Assembly (NCBI RefSeq): GCF_004027225.2
Contig: NC_044279.2
Location: 28,374,705-28,438,704 of the forward strand
Direction of reading: 5' to 3'
DNA length: 64,000 nt
Origin: Strigops habroptila
Taxonomy: Eukaryota > Chordata > Aves > Psittaciformes > Psittacidae
The notes under the pieces were generated by a model that searched no databases, was not told where the DNA came from, and saw only the letters and a program-made list of their open reading frames with translations. A program made the translations under genes and the position numbers. This document shows, piece by piece, positions 44,566 to 57,800 of the stretch (position 1 is its first letter; each line of letters begins with the position of its first letter).

Positions 44566-45832
44566 GACTTCAGTGAGTCTGGACTACTGTTACTGAAATG
44601 ATACTACAGAAGGCAGCAATTGCACTGTGTTTGTTGGATGAAACCCAAGTATTTACTTTCAGCCAAGTGGGTAAAACCCCCTAACTGCAGTTTACATGTG
44701 TAAATCACTGCGTTACTGTGTTAGTCATTGTCTCTATGCAGCAATGACAAGGCTAGAAGAAGCAAACAGAGAAGTGAACATGCACTCATCAGTCAGATAC
44801 CTTGGCTATCTCGCCAGAATCAACCTCCTGGTTGCCATTTGTATGGGCCTTTATGTCAGATGGGAAAAAACGGCAGATGCACTGATTTTGGTAATATTCA
44901 TTCTAGGGCTCTTTGTTCTTGGAATTGCCAGCATACTGTATTACTATTTTTCAATGGAAACAGCAAGTCTGAGTCTCTCCAATCTCTGGTTTGGTTTTTT
45001 GCTTGGCCTTCTCTGTTTCCTTAATAGTTCTGCATTCAAAACAGATGTGAAAGAAGAAGCTACAAAATACTTGCTCCTCTCCGCCATCGTTTTAAGGATA
45101 TTATATGCTTTGGTTGAGAGGATTTGTGGTTGTATCCATCATCGACCAACTCTGCTGACAACAGTTGAATTTTTGGAGCTAGTTGGGTTTGCAATTGCCA
45201 GCACAACTATGCTGGTAGAAAAATCTGGAAGTATTATTCTGTTGGTCATGGCTTTGGCCATGTTGATTATTGACTTGCGTATGAAGTCTTCTTTGGCAAT
45301 TCCAAATTTGGCAATTTTTGGAGCCATTGCGTCTTTACTCTTTTTTCCATCACTGCAGATCCCCACAAACCCTTTTGCCTTGGCATGTTTCTTCAGCTGC
45401 CTGATTTCAAATCCCCTTCTCGACGTTTACTTCAGTGGCCTTTCAGTTACTGAACGATGGAAGCCCTACTTGTACCGTGGTAAAATCTGCAGAAGGCTTT
45501 CTGTCATCTTAGTTGGAGTCATCGAACTCACCTTTTTCATTCTTGCAGCTTTTAAACTGCGTGATTTGGATCTCTGGTATTTTGTGATACCCGGTTTTTC
45601 TATTTTTGGAATTTTCTGGATGATCTGTCATGTGATCTTTTTTATAACTCTTTGGGGATTTCACACAAAGCTAAATGACTGCCACAAGGTGTACTACACC
45701 CACCATGCAGAAAACAACAGCCTTGACAGAGTTATGGCGTCTAAAGGAATGCGCCACTTCTGTTTGATTTCGCAGCAGCTAGTGTTTTTCAGCCTTGTCG
45801 CGACTGCTGTTTTGGGAGCTGTTTGCTGGCAG
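44566..45832 (+). CDS. TMEM168: TMEM168 exon 2 (5' UTR 44566-44695, coding from 44696)
   Basis: Coding starts at 44696 and gives residues 1-379, ending exactly at codon CAG (Q379) before the donor GTAAAA. The start matches the mammalian N-terminus ([14 protein letters not shown]) but has a poor context (T at -3 and +4); an in-frame ATG at 44744 (M17) has G at -3. Hydrophobic segments include roughly 35-52, 61-86, 95-112, 126-142, 155-175, 178-195, 198-217, 225-246, 262-285, 291-321 and 352-377. Exact helix number and topology need prediction software. The hydrophilic stretch around [18 protein letters not shown] is strongly conserved. Confidence 0.95.
44598..44684 (+). CDS. TMEM168 upstream ORF 1
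   Basis: A 28-codon frame in the presumed 5' leader, starting at ATG 44598 (A at -3 of its start context) and ending with TAA at 44682-44684, 11 bases before the TMEM168 start. It would be translated only if the transcript begins upstream of it, as the acceptor at 44565 suggests. It may lower or condition TMEM168 translation; the peptide itself resembles nothing known. Confidence 0.45.
   Translation: MILQKAAIALCLLDETQVFTFSQVGKTP
44638..44703 (+). CDS. TMEM168 upstream ORF 2, overlapping the start
   Basis: A 21-codon frame from ATG 44638 to TAA 44701-44703. It overlaps the TMEM168 start codon (44696-44698) in a different frame, so ribosomes that use it should pass the main start. Its ATG has T at -3 and A at +4, a weak context. 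Function is inferred from position only. Confidence 0.4.
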   Translation: MKPKYLLSAKWVKPPNCSLHV

Positions 45833-48800
45833 GTAAAAAATAATCTCCTTATCTTGATCCCCCTCTTGATAATGCTCCTGAGAATTGTTGGCTTCTTAGA
45901 ATTCCCATAACATACGATGGTGTGCTGCGGGTCGGCAAATCGAAGGTGGAGCCCTTGGTTTCGCCAGCACATGCTTCACCAGCACACACGTCGAATTTAA
46001 CACATTGCGCTGCCTTGACTGTGCCCTATTAAGGCAACTGGATCTTACCAGCTTCCTTATGTTGGCAGAATGGGAGGAGTTAATGCTTCCGGGGCAGAAG
46101 AGGTCTACGTTTACCTGCTTACGAAATTATTTTGCTTTTGAATTCCCTGTGCTCTAGAATTAGTTTTCAAAGTAAATCACAGGGTTGAACTCCAATAAGG
46201 CTCACTGTATTGAGGGCTTTTCTTATAGACTGTTTTAATTGAATCAAAGCAAAGTTTTAAGAATAAATTTATCAATAATTTTAGTTTACATTTAACCATT
46301 ATTGTGGAGTTAGAGATCAGGTGATAAACTTGTAAATGTCGGTATAGTGTGTGCTCTATGTGTCTTACTTTCAAATCTGTTTATGCGCCACAGGATATGT
46401 CCTCTGAAAGACCAGTTCTTAAACTCACACTGTGTTCTTTGACTTTTCTTTCCATTCCTGAATTAAGGATGTTGTCTTTTCTTTAGCAGAAAACATACGT
46501 TTCTCTCAAAATACTTGTTCAGTGCCCAAGTGTGTTGTCACAGTTGCAACAGGGTGTTTGGTGTCTGTTTTCTTTTTTAAGTTGATCTAAAGACAACAAT
46601 CATTTTTGTACCTATGCATCTCTTAAATGAATCACATGTATTTATATATAATAATATAAAAATCGTGTATTATTTATGGCAAATCCAGATTACAGAAATG
46701 TCTCTATAGTGTTTCCAAAACAATTTACTGCCCACTTCTGCAGATGTTCTTAGATTAAATAACCTGGTGGATGAAAGGTGTTAAAGAACTTCGTGAGAAA
46801 GAAAAATGACAGTTATTTTTGTGAGTTTTTCTGTGTTGGGTTTGGGTTTTGGTTGGGTTTTTTTTTTTTTGGGTTGGTTGGTTTTGTGGGGTTTTCTTCT
46901 GTGGGGTTTTTTGGGGGGAGTTGGGGGTTGAGAGGGTGTTTTTTATTTGCATGAAGAGCATTAGAGGTTAACAGACAAGTCTGGGAGGAAGGCTGGGTAG
47001 TTTTGCTCGCTCTTGGAAAAGTATCAGCATGCATAGCTATAGTGTTTGGGCTTGCAGAAAGGACAAAAGGAAGAAACAGAACCAAAGAGAAGTAGAGAAG
47101 AAAAATCGCCAAAATGTGTTTGTAGAAAGTAAAGGTGCTAATGCAGCGAAAGAAATAGGAAAGAGGTTTGGGAGTCAGAAACAATAAAGATGGGATATCA
47201 ACATCCTGATACTGCTCACTTACATACTTTTCCTTCTGAGAATTGTGTGATTTATCAAATGATAGTCTTCAATTTTTTTATGCTAGGTGACTTTTTCAGT
47301 AAAAGCAATTCTACCATCTCTATCAGATAGTCTTACTAATTTCTCTATCCTTGCCATCCTTCTCTAATATCCTGGCACACATTAGTTAATTTAGAAACTA
47401 TGTAATTGTTCCTTAAATAGAGGCCCTCCACCTAGTTAACTGTCAAAGCAAATCAAGTGTGTAAGTTGTCCAGATAATCACTGAGGAAGAGGCAGTTCCT
47501 TCTGGTGGTGCCCAGAGCCTGTCTGCAGGGAGTTAACCACCAGGCTTGGACAGGATCCCCTGCTGTAACCCCCCACGGGCAGGGCTCCCTCTCCCCATGC
47601 CATCTGTTTAAAGCACACAGGAGCATCCTTTAGAGTTGCTTCATTACTGCAAACTGAGCATAATGGAGGAGGTTTGGACTTGTTACTTTTTTCTCTTACG
47701 TTAGCTGATAATTCCTTGTAATTCTTTTCTGTCTCTGTATTCTGCCCCAGATTAACTGCAGCTGTTACATGCCTGATAATTTTCAGCCCTCTCTAATTCT
47801 GACAAAGTGCAGTTGTGCTGTGGAATGACTCTCGGGACCATCCATGAGAAGCAAACTGGCAACATGGCTAAAATCTTAGTATTTGTTACTAGCTAATTTC
47901 AGTTTCTATCATCCTCTGTGTAAATAAGATAAGCTATTGCTCATCACCTTTGTCTGATAGGTTGTGTATTTGCCTGCTCGGAGGGAGAAGGAGTAATTGT
48001 AGTAGCAAAAGTGAAAGGCATCAGGCCAAATACTTTCACTTGTCAGGAAATCCATTTTTTTATTATAATACTTTATTCTTAGTGGATAATTACATTTACA
48101 TTTATTTGACTATAGTTATATGTCTTTCATCATGTATTTACAGTAATGGGTTAGTTTAAGATTATGAATGTGGTTGTTTCCAACTAAAAGCGTTTCTACG
48201 TCAGAACATGTTGTGATGTTTGCCTGGCAGATCACTATGTCATTTCATCTCGTCAGAAAATGAAATACTTTATCAGACCTGGCCAGAACAGAAATTAATA
48301 AATGGATGTATAATTCATTAAAGTGATTGTGGGAAGCTGAGGCCTTTTCTATGTTTTTCTGGATAGTGTTAGGTTTCAGAATAATTGCAAGTAAGAAAGC
48401 CGTGATGCATAAGCACACAGTTTACCCTCTTGCAGAGCTTTTTTTTTTTACTAGAGGTTTAAGGAAGCAAGTGGGTTTTCTTCTTTGCAGGGGGACATTC
48501 AAGGCCTGAAGACTCAAATTAGAATCCTTTGCTGGATTTTTGAGTCTGCTGTTCCAGGAGCTCTAACAAGCTCAACAGTAATGCAACAAACAAGCTTCTC
48601 CAGCGAATATGTACTTTTCTTATGGTGATTTATATGTATTGTAACATTTAAAGAAACAAATCAGCCTCTTAGAGATCACTCTCTGCCTTTCCTCTTTAAG
48701 AAGTGATGATTATTGCTAAATACTTGGTGGGATTTCAGGGGTTGTTTGGTTTTGGTTTGGTTTTAAGAAAACTTTGCTGCAGAAAAACGTTAGTGACATC

Positions 48801-51800
48801 AGTATGTGGTAGAGATTTTAGGGCAGTCTTAGATACCTTTCCATAAAAACATCAGCTTAATGTGTATTAGTGGTCAAAAAAGCAAATAAAACATTGAGAA
48901 TTCTTGGGAAAGGGCTGGAGGTATCATTATGACATTATGTATAAATCTGTAACATCCCTATTTTGAATAGCTGCAATTCTTACTTGCCATCCTGTAGATA
49001 AGAAAACAAGCAAAGGTTCAGAGAAGGGCAACAGAATTCATTAGAGACATGAAACAGTTTACATGGAGGGAATGCATAAACAAGGATACTTCAGTCAGGA
49101 AAAGAGAAAACTAAGTGAGAATATGATGAATATGCAAAATATGTGTGATATAGGAGAAGGTAAACAGTAAGAGACAAAATGATCAGTTTCAGTGCACAAG
49201 TTGGCGGGAATCAAGTTGGCAAGAAGCAGGCTGGAGCCAGAGAGGTGGGAATCATTCCTCATACAGCACTGAGTTAGCTCTAGGGCTGTGTATCTTGGCA
49301 CGTCGTATGTGCTAAGCGGTTGTGGAGGATCAGGAGCAAGGTGAACAAGTTCATGGAAACAAATTCACTGAGGTTTATGCACTACATGGAAACCGTGTTG
49401 GGCTCAGGAAGTCCTTGAGCCGCCAGTGGTTGGAGTACATGGGAAACACATGTGCTTGGTCTGTCCTTATAGTCTTTCCTAGGCATCCACTTGGCCTCTT
49501 TGGAGACCAGACATTCTTCTAGGTGGACCTTTGGTGCAGCCTAATACAGCAACTCTTACATTCTTGTATTATGGGCATTTTTTTTACTTAAATTTTCAAC
49601 ATTTTTTTTCCTTACATTCTCTTCCTCAGTCACCAGTTCCTGAAAATGTGTTTGCTCTTTTGAAAATTGTTTAAAACATTTTTTATATGTGTAAGATTAA
49701 CGAGTTTCAGGCTTTGCAACTTCACTTTGGGATTTATGTAGTCATTTTAGAAAGTGCTAATTATATTTGAAATCTGTTAAGTGCCACCTGGAAGGTGAAA
49801 CATTTTTTATTTATACCTTTCTTCACTCTGAGGATGTACTGAAAGCTTGTTTAATTATACTATATTTGATAAGATAGGTGGCTTGAAATCACTTCATGGT
49901 CTGCCATTTGACCTCCTGGATAATGAATAGAATTGGCTAAAACCTAAGCCTTGGAAAGGTACTTCTTAACAGCTATAAATAATTAGTCATAGCATACGAA
50001 CAGTCTAGCTCAGCTGTGTGTTAGGTTGCAGCAGAAAGGGGATGGTGGAGGGGAGGGGTTCTGTTTCATGGAAGACTTTGTTACAGGCACATTATATATG
50101 CCCTTTTAATATTTTTAATAACTAATATCTGTGCATCATATAAGTCTCAAGTGTATGCAAGGTCAAGACCTAACGAGACAGTTGTCTGCTAATTGGCGGC
50201 TAGAAGTATCCCAGTTGATTAAAATTGCCAGAAGAATATCAAACCTCCTTTTGTGGAAAGGCTCATAAAGTGAGGTCAATTAACTCACTGTTGCACATGC
50301 AGTGGTTTTCTGACTCATGCAGAACTGTTGAGGCTGGAAGTCCTGTTAGCCAAGGGTCTTTTTTTAAGGGGAGCTTAGCCCTTGTAATAAGCCAGGGGTT
50401 GAAAGTCTCTGTTCATGGTGCTTCAGTATGTGCTTGGCTTGACCTGTGGCTCCTGAAAGCAGAATCTCTGACAGATGAGACTTCAAATGTGAAGAGGAGA
50501 ATCGACAGGTCTGTCTGAAGCCGGAGGATGAGCTCAGGAAGCATAAGGGGTAAAAGTAATTTGTTAAAGCTGGTTGCATTCAAAAATGCAGTAACAGCTT
50601 TTCAGTGGGGCATGTTTCAGGTGGGGCATGGTCTGCTTCTGGCAATAATCCCTGCTTTAGCTGGAGAGGAAAGACACCTTGCCTTGTCTGTAGAAATACA
50701 TTGACGTTTTCCTTGCAAAATCTGCAGGAAGTGTTCTGCTCCTCCTTCACATTTGTGTGAGTAATTTCAGTCAGATGAATAGACTCTAACTCCAACTAAT
50801 TTCAGCAATTACTCATGTGCTTGTTCATAATTAGGCCCTTGGATGGGACAGGAACCAGCAGAAGTCATGCAAATGACTCAGGCATTGCTTCTTTCGAAAG
50901 CCAATAACATGATGAAAAAATTGCAGATGAAGGTCTTGGAATTTGCAAGCAAAGGTCTTGGAAAGGTTTGGAGCACTCTCTTTATCAGAAACTTAAAATC
51001 AGATTTTGTTAAGTGCTTTATGCCAAGGTAACTACGGGTTTTCTGCATTACTGGCCAAAGAAAATTATTATCCCTGGAAGACCTGTATTTAATATTACCA
51101 AGAGAAAAATGGTCTATGTCAGAGACAGGTGAAATAATGGAATTAAGTAGTCACAGTACATTATTCTTGTTTTTAGTGAATTTTATGGGTTAGTAAAATA
51201 CCAGTATTCATAATATGCTTGAGTACTTGTGCTTAAATGGACAGTACGGTTGAATTCAAGTTATTGATGGAAGAAAAGGTAGGGTTTGTATGCATGAGCA
51301 TTTTCTTGTTTTGGGGAGAGTTAGTGATTTTGTATTTTTTATTGTGACGTGATTACCTGGTGTGTTTTGAAAGCTCAATTTACAATGCCTTAATAAAGTT
51401 GAAGATGGTGGCTTCTTCTCTAAAAGCGAGATTATTTTCTGAATAGTAATAAGGTTTCTAAGTAACATCTATATTTACTTGCACATACTTTTGTTAACAT
51501 CACAGATTTAATAACTTTATTGAATGCAAATAATATCCAGCCTTTCTCCTTCATTTTGCCCTTCTTTTCTTCCTGACTTGTATTTTTAATCCAGTCCTCC
51601 TCAGACTTCACTTGTCCAGTTTATTTGTTTCTTTTTCCCGTTGAGGCCGTGCTGCATCCTCTGGGCCTCTCTCCGTATTTTCTCAAATAGCCATGCTGCT
51701 CATGCTTCTTTTTCCTCTCTGATTGTCTGGTCATCTTTAGTTCCACCCTTTCATCACTAACAGTTTTTCTCCTCCTTGCCCATTTGACTTGGATATCTGT

Positions 51801-54800
51801 GCCTTGCTATTTCTTTTATGGACTTGTCTGTTCAGTTTCTCTTGTAATACCTTTATTCCCTCTTTCCCTACGGTTTCATCATCTCTTAACCTGGATCCTA
51901 AATGCCCCTTTCTCACTGCTCATAATTTCTTCTCAGACTTGCCCGCTATCCTGTTTATTTTTGCTGCCTGTCCTCCTCTCTGCGGTGGGTGCTCAGCCCT
52001 CCTTGGCTCTGAACCTCTCCAGTCCTGTCCCGCAGGCTACATCAGGCTGCCTGCTCCCATCCGCAGTGGCAGCACACCTTGCTGCTGTCACCACCACTTC
52101 CAGAGGCCCTGAGGTCATGAAGGGGATCTCTGGTGACAAGAGAAAAGAAAGTATTCATTGTTAGTCTGAAGACTCTGGTTTATGTGGTAAGCTTGCTGTC
52201 AAAATCTCATTAATTTGTGAATTCAAATTTTTATATTAAAAAAATCAGAAATCCGTTTGGTATGCTTTTAAACTGACAGCCTCTTCTGAGTTTGCTGCGA
52301 CAATGCATGCAGACTAAAGCACAGGCTTTCGCGTGGTTAGAACAGGAGTTAGGGATGGGAAACACAATGCATTAAATCCATCTGCCAGTGAACATGACAG
52401 TTATTTTCTGTAAACTGTTTCCTAGATTTTCTCAGTGCTGTTTTGGTAGTCAGAAATAATGGATTATTTATTGTTCTCCAGAGGCTATTCTTTCATTCAG
52501 TAACTTGTTATAAGACTGTTCTTTCTGGTAGTTAATCACCACTGTAACTTCACAAGTTTTGTCTTTATGCTTCTTTTTGTCTCTAATATCTATTGCATAT
52601 TCCAAATGAAAACAAGATACCGATGAAATATTTGTAGATTACTTATTATGTTATCCTCTTTCTCCTGAGCAACGTTGTGGAGCGTATACTTCTTTGCATT
52701 TGCAGAATCACTGCAGAGGAGCTAAGCAGAACTGTTTATTTTATATTTACTTATGTGTGTGTATATGGGTATATAAAAATAGGTAAATATTATTCAGCTT
52801 GGATAATGGAAAACCGGGCAGAATTTTTGCTTGGAAATACGAAGAGGCATCTGTGTAATCCTCCTCAGTTGTTGGTCTGTTACGTATAATCCTGGGCAGC
52901 CTGCTTGTGCAGCAGGTTGGACCAGACAATTTTCAGAGGCACCTTCTAATCTCAACCATTCAGTGATTCCGTGATCACCTTAGCTGACATACGTTTAGCA
53001 ATTTATTTCTGTTTTAAACAGAAGGGCTCTTCTGTAGGTCTTTATAACTGGCTTCCAACTTAAAATAAGGTTTCATTTTTAGTTTTTTCTTTCCCTCCTC
53101 CCCTCCACTTGTTATTTTCATCAGTCACATGTCAGTTATGCTCCATTGTTAAATACAGTTCCAGAATTGTTCCAACAGTGGTTTACTCCTTGGGACTGGA
53201 ATTGTCCTTTCAATGAATTATAAAACTAGTATCTTGGCTATAAAATACTCCTAAATTATTCTGGTGTTGTAGCAGTTACACGTAACAATAAGCATTGCTT
53301 GAAACACTAAAGAAAGTTGAAAGATAATACCACCAGTGAATCTCGACGATCTTTTATTGTCTATCATTTCAGTCATCAGAGGCAAAAAGTGTATTTTTTT
53401 TTTTTACTTCTTGTACATCATTTTGTACAGAGAACACACTGTGTATTTCCTAAATATTCATTTAGAAGACAGACAAAGGAAAAAAACCCCAAAGACTAAG
53501 AGATGAGATGATGTTTCATGTTTTCAGTGGGACTGCTGAGATGGTCCATGTCTTCTGTTTGCTTTTTGAGCAGTCTGTCTGGAATCAATGAGCACTTGGA
53601 GTACAGGGATGTACTGCAGGCTGTGATTGCCAGTGCAGTCAAAACCAGAATGAAAATAGGTTGAACAGATGAAAGAACAAAATCCCTTTCTGGCTTCGCC
53701 TATGCATCCATGGCCATCTGCTCCATTAAGGACCAGTCGTCAAATCTTCTGGGTTTAGTAAAGCACTGACAGTCTCCACCTGGCATCTTCGCTGCTATCT
53801 GAAAAGAGGAACTTATCTTCAGATTTACTGTAGTAACTATCTCGATTAGATACTGTTTTTGGTGTTTCAAGTTCTCATAGTTTAGCTATTTTAAAATGCC
53901 ATTTTTGCAGCACTGAACTAAAATATTTTATTATTTATTGTAGAGCTGCTCTAAACATTGTTAATAATTTTTATATTTGCTAGTGATATATTTCTTCTAA
54001 ATTAAAACTATTGAAAAAGTGCTGACAACAGGTGCCAGCATTTTAACATTAGCTAGATATCTGTAAATATAAAATACCCATACGAACAAATTTTCTTACT
54101 CCATAGCATAAGATGGCCATTAAATGAAGGTGAAACTTCGGATGGAGCTGAGTCTTAACACTACAGAGCATATTTCCCATTCCTGTTCAGTATTTGGTAC
54201 AAACTCAAAGCAAGATACAGAGCAAAATGGATCACAGATGATCCTTACAGTTCTGTGTAGGATCCTTATCTCACAAGTACTTGTGAATTTTCTTGCCACT
54301 ACCTTCATATTAGTGGGAGTACTTTCAACAGTTAAATGTAGATTTTTCTTTAGTAGTCAGACTCAGAAGTTTGGTGGGAACTATTAATCTTTGTGATCTT
54401 AAATTGTGTTATTGCAGAACACTGTGGGCTTAATAACTTTCATGTGTTTTGGGGATTGGGGAAATGCAGGGAGTGCTTAGAACAACATGGCATATTATAA
54501 GAAAACTTTCACAATAAAATCCGTATAAAGTAATAATATAGTAGTACTCTTTAGGATTTTGTGATTGCTGTAGTTTTTATGAGCAAATGTGTTTTTTATT
54601 GTGCAATATGTTCGCTGCAATCAAAGCACTAATGCAATGTAAGAGCAGTTTGATCCAAGAAAAGTCATACTTCTACATGTCGTGTTTAAATATGATGGAA
54701 AGGCTGAATTTGTCATAAAAACGCATTTCAGTACTTCCTGGTCCATGCATTCGGGCTTTCCAAAGGTTAGAAAATCCTCTAACTAACTGATCACGAATAG

Positions 54801-57800
54801 GAAGCTCTTCTAGACAAACCCTTCAATTTCATCAGGATCCAAGTCTTCCTCTTTTTTTTGTAACTTAAAGCAAATTATCCTTCTGGTATGTACAGTTGCA
54901 AAAGTAACTCTCCAAATCTTGGAACTAATTTAGCTAGAGAGTTCCACTATCTCATCAAAGTGTTATATTTCACAAAGATTCAATAGAACAAAAACTAACC
55001 AAATCTTTGTAACTTCTTATTGCTGCTCTGAGTCCTTTTCAGTTTCAGAGTGTATTTGGGAAACTGAACAACAAAAAAAAGAGCACTTCCTGATGATACA
55101 TCTGAAACAAAAATTGTATTGTCTTAGTTGCAAGATTTTTTTCTCCCTGACAACAAAACAAGTTGAGGTTGCACCATAATTGTTACAGTGTTTTAAGCTT
55201 TCCTGTCTTCTGCTCATTTCAGGTAATTGTATGGATTTTGGGGAAATTATTCTGAAAATCTTTATTTTCTGACACAAAACTTGAGAATCACTATGTGGAT
55301 GCTTCTCTGCACTGAGACTAGGCAAAACTGGGATGGGGAAAGGATTGTATCTGGAAGGATACAAGCTGTCTCCTGAGATGGCTAAGAAAATGATGTACAT
55401 AAAAGTGATTGTGAATCTCCTATAATGTATGTGTGCTTCATTGGCACATGTTGCTCCTTGTAGATTCAAATTATTAGCACCAAAACATAAAATTATATTA
55501 TACCCCGTGAAACTGGATTGCAGTATTATTAACTTTCACATTATCGCCTGTTGATGAACTGATAATATCTGAACCAGTTTTGTAGCTTGAATGTTAGCGA
55601 GTCAATGAGCATATTAATTGCACTTTTGTGAGAAGGTGTGCAGAGGTCTGGGTAAAGGGTCTCCATGGTTGTTCTGTAACATGATTTGGTGTCTGTTCAA
55701 TGTCATGTCCTCATGACCTGCAGAGCTGGAAGCTAAATAAGTAAACTTTTCATTTGTCATGAATTGTATAAAGTGTAGTAGGAGCTGGGTATAGTTTTAT
55801 AATGGTTTCAGATGTTGGAATTTGAGAATAATGCTATCAGTTACCAGTTACCAGTTACTTGAGAATAGTGCTGTCAGTGAAGAATGCTATCAGTTAATAT
55901 CAGATTCTGGTGTTTATTTGTGCTTAGAAGTATTTCTGTTACCCTTTCAATGACACATAGGTGAGATCCTTCCATCAGAAGTATAATGGGACACTTTTTA
56001 AAACCAGGACAGGCCGCAAATAGTAGTCTTCCTTAGGGCAGAAAGCACGTTAGGTGGGTAAAGCTTGTTCTTTCAGGCTATATCATGTAATATTTCTGTG
56101 TTTAAAAACTGAATATAGTTGAGTTAGTGCCATGTGCCAACAAGAACTGAGTTGATGTAGGTGTAATTTTTTTCGTTGTAATTTACTTTCCAAATGATTC
56201 ATAGCTTTGTCTCTGTGTTAAGCTGAACTACCAGTCCTCATCGAATCACTGGTAAACAATAAGGCAATATGCAGATTTAAAAAAAATTAATATTGTAGAT
56301 TTATGCAAAGAGGGTGGATAAAACAGATGTGGTCAGAGGCCACAGGACTCTTCTCAAGATAGAAATCTGTAGCTATAAATTTATTTCATAGAATCATAGA
56401 ATCATAGAATAGTAAGGGTTGGAAAGGACCTTAAGATCATCTAGTTCCAACCCCCCTGCCATGGGCAGGGACACCTCGCACTAAACCATGTGGCCCAAGG
56501 CTCTGTCCAGCCTAGCCTTGAACACCACCAGGGATGGAGCATCCACAACCTCCCTGGCCAACCCATTCCAGTGTCTCACCACCCTCACAGTAAAGAACTT
56601 CTTCCTTATATCTAATCTAAACTTCCCCTGTTTAAGTTTGAACCCATTACCCTTTGTCCTACCACTACAGTCCCTAAGGAAGAGTCCCTCTCCAGCATCC
56701 TTATAGGCCCCCTTCAGATACTGGAAGGTTGCTATGAGGTCTCCAGGCAGCCTTCACTTCTCCAGGCTGAACAGCCCCAACTCTCTCAGCCTGTCTTCAT
56801 ATGGGAGGTGCTCCAGCCCTCTTATCATCCTCGCTGCCCTCTGGACTCGCTCCAACAGCTCCATGTCCTTTTTATGTTGAGGACACCAGAACTGTACACA
56901 ATACTCCAAGTGAGGCCTCACGAGAGCAGAGTAGAGGGGCAGGATCACCTCCTTCGACCTGCTGGTCACTCTTCTTTTGATGCAGCCCAGGATACGGTTG
57001 GCTTTCTGGGCTGCCAGCGCACACTGCTGGCTCATGTTAAGCTTCTCGTCAACCAACACCCCCAAGTCCTTTTCTGCAGGGCTGCTCTGAATCTCTTCTC
57101 CACCCAACCTGTAGCAGTGCCTGGGATTGCCCCGACCCAGGTGTAGGACCTTACACTTGGCTTGGTTAAACTTCATAAGGTTGGCATCGGCCCACCTCAC
57201 AAGTGTGTCAAGGTCCCTCTGGATGGCATCCCTTCCCTCCGGCGTATCAACCGAACCACACAGCTTGGTGTCGTTGACAAACTTGCTGAGGGCGCACTCA
57301 ATCGCACTGTCCATGTCGCCAACAAAGATGTTGAACAGGACCGGTCCCAACATTTCCTGTGATATATAACAAACTTTAGTTACTGCACCATGGATATTAA
57401 AGATCTTGGTTAATTATATGTTATAATACTGTTTCTCACGTTCCTAAAACATTTAATGCCTCAGTAAACCCATTCATATCATGTTAAAATAGTTAAAATG
57501 AATCTGTATCTGTTCTGCCTCTCCCTGACATCTCTCATTTCAGAAGTCCATTTTTGTTTTACTAGTCCTAGTGGTTGAGACTTAATTTTTGAAGCCCTTC
57601 TTATTTACAGAAAGCGTCCATGTATCAGTGAGTGTAATCTTTTCCAAACCTGCTTTTTACTTACAAAACAAGAAAGCTCAATGTGGGGTATTATCTGTGT
57701 GAATGCTACAAAGTCCTTTAGTGGATGTCCCTTCTCATCTGCTATTTATGTAGCTGATAAAGAATTGTATTTTTAATTGCAATAATGTTCATAAATGTTC

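Noticed and set aside
51784-52164. 126-codon hydrophobic + strand frame
   Set aside because: Arises from a C/T-rich stretch, which encodes Leu, Ser, Pro and Phe by composition. No family resemblance.
55017-55469. 150-codon minus-strand frame in TMEM168 intron 2
   Set aside because: Composition follows the AT-rich intron, with no domain or splice support.
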